From Candidatus Staskawiczbacteria bacterium (lineage in GTDB: Bacteria > Patescibacteriota > Minisyncoccia > Minisyncoccales > Staskawiczbacteraceae), in contig CAISIO010000029.1 of the NCBI GenBank assembly GCA_903885445.1, positions 1 to 38,380 of the forward strand: 38,380 bases of DNA, written 5' to 3'. Positions within the stretch are counted from its first letter, which is position 1, and each line of letters opens with the position of its first letter. The translations under genes were made by a program, and so were the position numbers. Shown here piece by piece: positions 34,901-38,380 of the stretch. Under the pieces are notes generated by a model. The model worked only from the letters and a program-made list of their open reading frames with translations, searched no databases and was not told the DNA's origin.

Positions 34901-37645
34901 AATATCGCGGGCAGTTCGGCCTTAACGGTCACAGTCCCAGATGCTGACAAAACAAACGCGGCCTTGGCGCTAACAAAAGGCGACTCAGGTTCAACTATCA
35001 AGTACGTCAAAGGTTCTCAGCCTAGCGTTGATGGCGACTACACTGGCACCTACTCTCAAGGCAGCACAACCATCACCGTAGTCAACAACGACATCATCTG
35101 GTTATTGGTAACCGCGGCAGACACGACAACCAAGCTGTATTACAAGATTACGGTTACGGTCAATGCGCCACTCGTAACAGATATTACAACTGCAGGCGTG
35201 ACTGGATTTGTGGCTCCGGCAACAGGTGGAACGCCTCAAGTGTTCGGAAACTTAACAGCAGGCTCAGTACAATATACTGTTACGGGTTTAACATGGTCTC
35301 CAACTGATAATCCTTTCCACGCATCAACAGCTTATACAGCCACAGTCGTGCTTACTTCCGCTGCAATTTACAAGTTTCCGACAGGAAACATAGCATCTCC
35401 GACTGCTGATGTCGGAACAGTAAACAGCATAGGCACAACCAGCGGTGGTGATGTGTCGGGCAACCATCTCACATTCACAGTGCTGTTCCCGGCAACGGCT
35501 GCCAAAATTACTCCAACTCTTTCAGTCACCAATTCGCCCGTAACTTACAATGCATCTCAGCAGACAGCCACAGTTTCAGGTTCGGTTGCAGGAACTGTAA
35601 GTAATGTTGAATATTCAGGTTCTCTGACTGTTCCAACTAATGCCGGCACCTACGCAATTACAGCTGACTTTGCTCCGACAGATTCCACAAATTATAACTC
35701 GTTGACCGGAGCATCGGCAGGAAACTTTGTTATCAGCAAAGCCACCCAATCAACATTAACCTTTGCGGGCCGGACCGTTACTTCTCCTGCAACCTTTTCA
35801 GCTCTTTCAACGACCGGCGGTTCTGGAACCGGAGTTGTCTCGTACGCTGTCACAACAGCAGGAACAGCAGGTTGCAGTATTGTCGGAACCACGCTTTCGT
35901 ATACATCAGCTGGAACATGCGGAGTCACAGCAACCAAAGCCGCTGACTCAAATTATAATTCAGCTTCATCATCTGAAGCTACGTTTACAATTAACGCAGC
36001 GCTGAATTCAGCTAAATCAATTACAGCATTCAGTTTTCAGGGGTTGAGTCCGGCGGTCACAGCAATAATCAACGGGACAAATATTACCGCAACTTTTCCG
36101 TTCGGCACAACAATCACTAATCTTGTGGCAACATTTACAACCACTGGCTCGTCAGTTGCAGTCGGCGCAACACCGCAAACAAGCGGAACAACGGCAAACA
36201 ATTTCACAAGTCCGATCACTTATACAGTTACCGCCGAGAACTCAACTACACAAGATTATACGGTTACTATTAATGTGATTGCTTCGTTGGTTATTTCCGA
36301 CGTTCTATCTGTCCCAAATTCTTCGGGGGCAGTTATTACCTGGACAACTAACGAAAACTTATCTTCTAAAGCTGACTATGGATTAACAACTTCCTACGGC
36401 GATTCAACGGCAGAAACAGACACATCAACAAGAGTCGCTAGCCACTCAGTATCTCTGTCCGGCCTTTCTGCTTGTACAACTTACCATTATCGCGTTCGGT
36501 CACGAGACGCGGCTGCTAATGAAATAGTCGATAATGACAATACTTTTACAACTACAGGTTGTGTCGGCTCTGCGCCGGTGACCGCTACTGCGACGGAGCA
36601 AATTAATAAAGCTACAGGAGGAACATTAACGTTAGAAGACGGTAGCTCTCATGGATTAACATTAACCGTTCCAGCTTTGTTTGCCGGATCCGACGCCAAC
36701 TTTCAGGCTCATCAATTAGACAAAGCGACGGTTTTAGCAACAACAGCTAGTCCGGCTGGATACTCTGCTGCCAGCAACCATATCTATGAATTAAAATCAT
36801 TGGCTGATAACGCAACAACCATTTCTACTTTTAGTAATGCGCTGACGGTTAGCATTTCCTACGGAGCTAGCGATATTGTTGGTTTAGATGAGTCAACCTT
36901 AAAAATATACCGATATGACGGCAGCAGCTGGAGCCAATTAACCGGGTGCACAGGGGATACGAGCGCGAAAACGGTTACTTGCACCACTACCAATTTCTCC
37001 GTGTTTGGGCTTTTTGGAGTAGCCGTAGCAAGCACAAGCGTTACCTCCGGGGGAGCCGCGTTGCCAGAGGGGTCATGGAATAAACCCGTAGCTCCCATAA
37101 ATGGGTTTGGAATCATGATCAATAATGGAGAAAAACAAACCAGTTCGACTAAGGTTATTCTAACTCTTGTTGGCGGACCAGACACCGTTAACATGGCAAT
37201 CTCTGATACAATTAATTTTATTAATTCATGGCAAGAGCCATACTCGTTAAAAAAATCTTGGACATTGCCAAGCGGTCAGGGGTTGAAAACGGTTTTTGTA
37301 AAATTTTATACAAAATGGGGTCAGTCATCTGATCCGGTTTCTGCGAGTATTATTCTAGCGAATGTAACCTCAGCGAACACAATTTTAAATCCATCATTAT
37401 CACCAGGGCTATTCACTCAAGCCCTACAATATGGTTCGAATAATAAGCAAGTTGTCTTACTTCAAGATACTCTGAAAAAATTAGGGTTTTTTCCTCAATC
37501 TATAAAATCCAATGGTAACTTCGGGCCAGCCACCCTTAAGGCTGTGCAATCCTTTCAGGTAAAATATAACATCGCAAAGCTAGGCGTTGTGGGTTACGGC
37601 CAAGTTGGGCCTAAAACTAGGTCGTTCTTGAATCAACTAAAATAG
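31922..37645 (+). CDS. Giant secreted protein: SGNH/GDSL hydrolase, two Ig-like (Big_5/SbsA-like) repeats, DUF2341 + LamG-like, further Ig/MBG-like and FnIII-like domains, C-terminal peptidoglycan-binding domain
   Basis: FIGDSIIAG, LEGGVNDIAGG, DGVHFNQAGH (SGNH blocks); LSPVDNATGVD / LSPADNAVSVD repeats; C-term LQYGSNNKQVVLLQDTLKKLGFFP...NFGPATLKAVQSFQVKY. The same frame is open upstream to 31814 and encodes NSYFFKTAAILLCAGFLLPSLVLA, so the true N-terminus is upstream of the TTG at 31922. Confidence 0.85.
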   Translation: MPSLVLAYPEIPQNSDLVVAGPYDTAASGAGNWGCAGCLPGEYRYFVTIGQKYRIRENGTISRVRIYTYLKTNVTGFYIDVWRKNGSNYDLVGTSENIIDSLVSADYATIDLASPISGVQEGDYYGYHMTFSAGSSSAFFARTSVSGVTTYYATNSTPNSTNYNWTGQSSLAGAVLPIELYMTAPQFAFIGDSIIAGHPGHYSFLEATATTNIASTIENQFGALGSYTYQNMGIGSQTTTNIAARFTNDIINLHPTVVVLEGGVNDIAGGAAKSTFISNWTTMLAAAQASSSVQYILVLKILPWTNGTNTQMQTRDDWNASLVALASSYSKAIVVDASTYVGEFRAGGDAGNLWNIQAIYNADGVHFNQAGHGQVALALGEALNNIGPTISTLSPVDNATGVDMDTNLVITFDRVVIPQAGADNNIVIKKTSDNSTIETIDAESAQVTGSGTATITINSSVTLDPSTSYYVQIGVDAFDDASGNSFVGISNTTTWNFTTVDIENPLVSTLSPADNAVSVDVSANLVITFDEAVTPQAGANNDIIIKKSSDNSTVETIDAQSAQVTGSGTATITINPSITLASATDYYVQIGADAFDDTSGNSFVGISNTTTWNFTTGAGPLDGFLYYKQITVSNANIDAVLTDFPLRVYISADSDMGAVTRDDGYDIRFTAPDQATILPYQRETWSGGNGSAVTANFWVKTTLNADNNTATNDTIYVYYGKSDAIDGQDAADGDNDVWNSNFAGVWHLDETATDEGTVAGLHADSTSNNKDGSQSGNTNTVGKISNAQDFDGINDVIEINSAYNSADITVSWWSNCAISNPTAEGILAIYRQASGDSLWGYHWNLVTSGVYIVYRDASTNTFYKRILDSSITQADWHYYSVAWDETAKTFTLYVDGVVQSGVGTGNPDFPTTLATTRLGYSHENWPGDVNIDEFRISSIVRPVAWTKFEYRNMGVAGNDINFGDQTSTASTDATISAGTLASQTISGTFTGGANIAGSSALTVTVPDADKTNAALALTKGDSGSTIKYVKGSQPSVDGDYTGTYSQGSTTITVVNNDIIWLLVTAADTTTKLYYKITVTVNAPLVTDITTAGVTGFVAPATGGTPQVFGNLTAGSVQYTVTGLTWSPTDNPFHASTAYTATVVLTSAAIYKFPTGNIASPTADVGTVNSIGTTSGGDVSGNHLTFTVLFPATAAKITPTLSVTNSPVTYNASQQTATVSGSVAGTVSNVEYSGSLTVPTNAGTYAITADFAPTDSTNYNSLTGASAGNFVISKATQSTLTFAGRTVTSPATFSALSTTGGSGTGVVSYAVTTAGTAGCSIVGTTLSYTSAGTCGVTATKAADSNYNSASSSEATFTINAALNSAKSITAFSFQGLSPAVTAIINGTNITATFPFGTTITNLVATFTTTGSSVAVGATPQTSGTTANNFTSPITYTVTAENSTTQDYTVTINVIASLVISDVLSVPNSSGAVITWTTNENLSSKADYGLTTSYGDSTAETDTSTRVASHSVSLSGLSACTTYHYRVRSRDAAANEIVDNDNTFTTTGCVGSAPVTATATEQINKATGGTLTLEDGSSHGLTLTVPALFAGSDANFQAHQLDKATVLATTASPAGYSAASNHIYELKSLADNATTISTFSNALTVSISYGASDIVGLDESTLKIYRYDGSSWSQLTGCTGDTSAKTVTCTTTNFSVFGLFGVAVASTSVTSGGAALPEGSWNKPVAPINGFGIMINNGEKQTSSTKVILTLVGGPDTVNMAISDTINFINSWQEPYSLKKSWTLPSGQGLKTVFVKFYTKWGQSSDPVSASIILANVTSANTILNPSLSPGLFTQALQYGSNNKQVVLLQDTLKKLGFFPQSIKSNGNFGPATLKAVQSFQVKYNIAKLGVVGYGQVGPKTRSFLNQLK
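33250..33646 (+). repeat. Intragenic domain duplication marked by a 46-nt identical repeat pair
   Basis: 33250-33295 identical to 33601-33646 (offset 351 nt = 117 codons) within two homologous Ig-like domains. Confidence 0.85.
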
Positions 37646-37676
37646 CCCCTCCGCCGCCAATTAAAAAATAACAACT

Positions 37677-37702
37677 AAAAACCAGCCATTCGGCTGGTTT
37701 TT
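37677..37702. terminator. Bidirectional intrinsic terminator between the giant protein and efp
   Basis: AAAA-ACCAGCC-attc-GGCTGGT-TTTT, symmetric A/T flanks, convergent genes. Confidence 0.85.
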
Positions 37703-37715
37703 GTTTAGTTTCCTT

Positions 37716-38276
37716 TTAGACGCGCTTTACGTATTCACCGCTATCGGTGTTGACTTCTATTACGTCGCCCTCTTCTACAAACAAAGGGACCTGAATAACT
37801 GCTCCTGATTCTAATGTTGCTTCTTTTGTTCCGGCTTGGGCGCGGTCTCCCTTTAGTCCGGGAGCTGTTTCTTTGACCTTCAAAGTAACTTTTATTGGCA
37901 ATTTGAATGTAATTATTTTTTCTTCAAAAACGATTCCGACAACTAATTCATTCGGTCGTAAAAATTTTGCCTGGGTGCCGATTTGCGCCTCGGTGAAAGA
38001 AAATCTTTCTGACGGATTTTTTGGGTTGCAGAAAAAGTATTGTTCTTTTGTTGTGTAAAGATATTTTATTTCACGCTTTTCTAAATCAGCTTCGTCAAAA
38101 ACATCTCCCTGCTGGAAGTTTTTTTCCTGGACTCTTCCGTCTATAAGATTTCTTATTTTGCTTTGGATAACCGGGCGCCTTTGGGCTGTTTTCATCATGC
38201 TGGCCTCCACAACTTCCCATGGCTGGCCCTCAAAAATAAATTGTATTCCCGGATGCAAATCTGTGTGTGACAACAT
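37716..38276 (-). CDS. efp: Elongation factor P
   Basis: MLSHTDLHPGIQFIFEGQPWEVVEA..., KIRNLIDG, FMEADLEKREIKYLY-like middle, C-term GAVIQVPLFVEEGDVIEVNTDSGEYVKRV. Confidence 0.94.
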   Translation of the reverse strand: MLSHTDLHPGIQFIFEGQPWEVVEASMMKTAQRRPVIQSKIRNLIDGRVQEKNFQQGDVFDEADLEKREIKYLYTTKEQYFFCNPKNPSERFSFTEAQIGTQAKFLRPNELVVGIVFEEKIITFKLPIKVTLKVKETAPGLKGDRAQAGTKEATLESGAVIQVPLFVEEGDVIEVNTDSGEYVKRV

Positions 38277-38295
38277 GTTTTTTATATTTTATTTT

Positions 38296-38380
38296 TTATT
38301 TATCTATTATTTTCCACTCAATCGTGGATTGTTTATCGGCAAATTCCAACCATTCGCCGTATTTTGAAATTACAAACCAT
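38296..38380 (-). CDS. Partial CDS (C-terminal fragment), product unknown
   Basis: Reverse strand reads ...WFVISKYGEWLEFADKQSTIEWKIIDK* open to the window edge. Confidence 0.35.
   Translation of the reverse strand, partial: WFVISKYGEWLEFADKQSTIEWKIIDK

Overview
AT-rich bacterial window whose gene content and style look like Candidate Phyla Radiation/Patescibacteria (Parcubacteria-like); this placement is inference. Contents in order: a DUF3494-type surface protein ending in LPNTG plus a class E/F-like sortase; mltG; an L10 leader with rplJ-rplL; a compositionally foreign single-gene cassette; tRNA-Val; small conserved ORFs; a membrane-anchored Clp/Hsp100-like ATPase; a dcw segment (mraZ-rsmH-ftsL-like-ftsI); tRNA-Glu; an amino-acid permease/cation exchanger/P-type ATPase/RmuC operon; rplU; a SpoVG-like gene; a PrmC-like methyltransferase; a second foreign GC-rich single-gene cassette (purC); a PD-(D/E)XK-like nuclease; a MacB-like ABC system; a VirD4/TraD-like ATPase; a giant secreted SGNH/Ig-like/LamG/peptidoglycan-binding protein; and efp. 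Strongest leads: (1) a (GA)11 tract inside the N-terminal coding region of the ~1.9-2.0 kaa surface protein. The signal-peptide frame has no in-frame ATG/GTG/TTG upstream of the annotated TTG start, but losing or gaining one GA unit puts one of two upstream ATGs in frame. This looks like a phase-variation switch. (2) Two GC-rich monocistronic cassettes with their own AT-rich promoters and similar terminators. (3) Short palindromic elements in frame inside protein genes, encoding ...SLPAGRQ... and ...GSPRFGEAGQ.... (4) A structured element between rplJ and rplL. (5) A Clp-like ATPase with a degenerate first Walker A and no recognisable pore loops. (6) A non-canonical EF-P tip loop.
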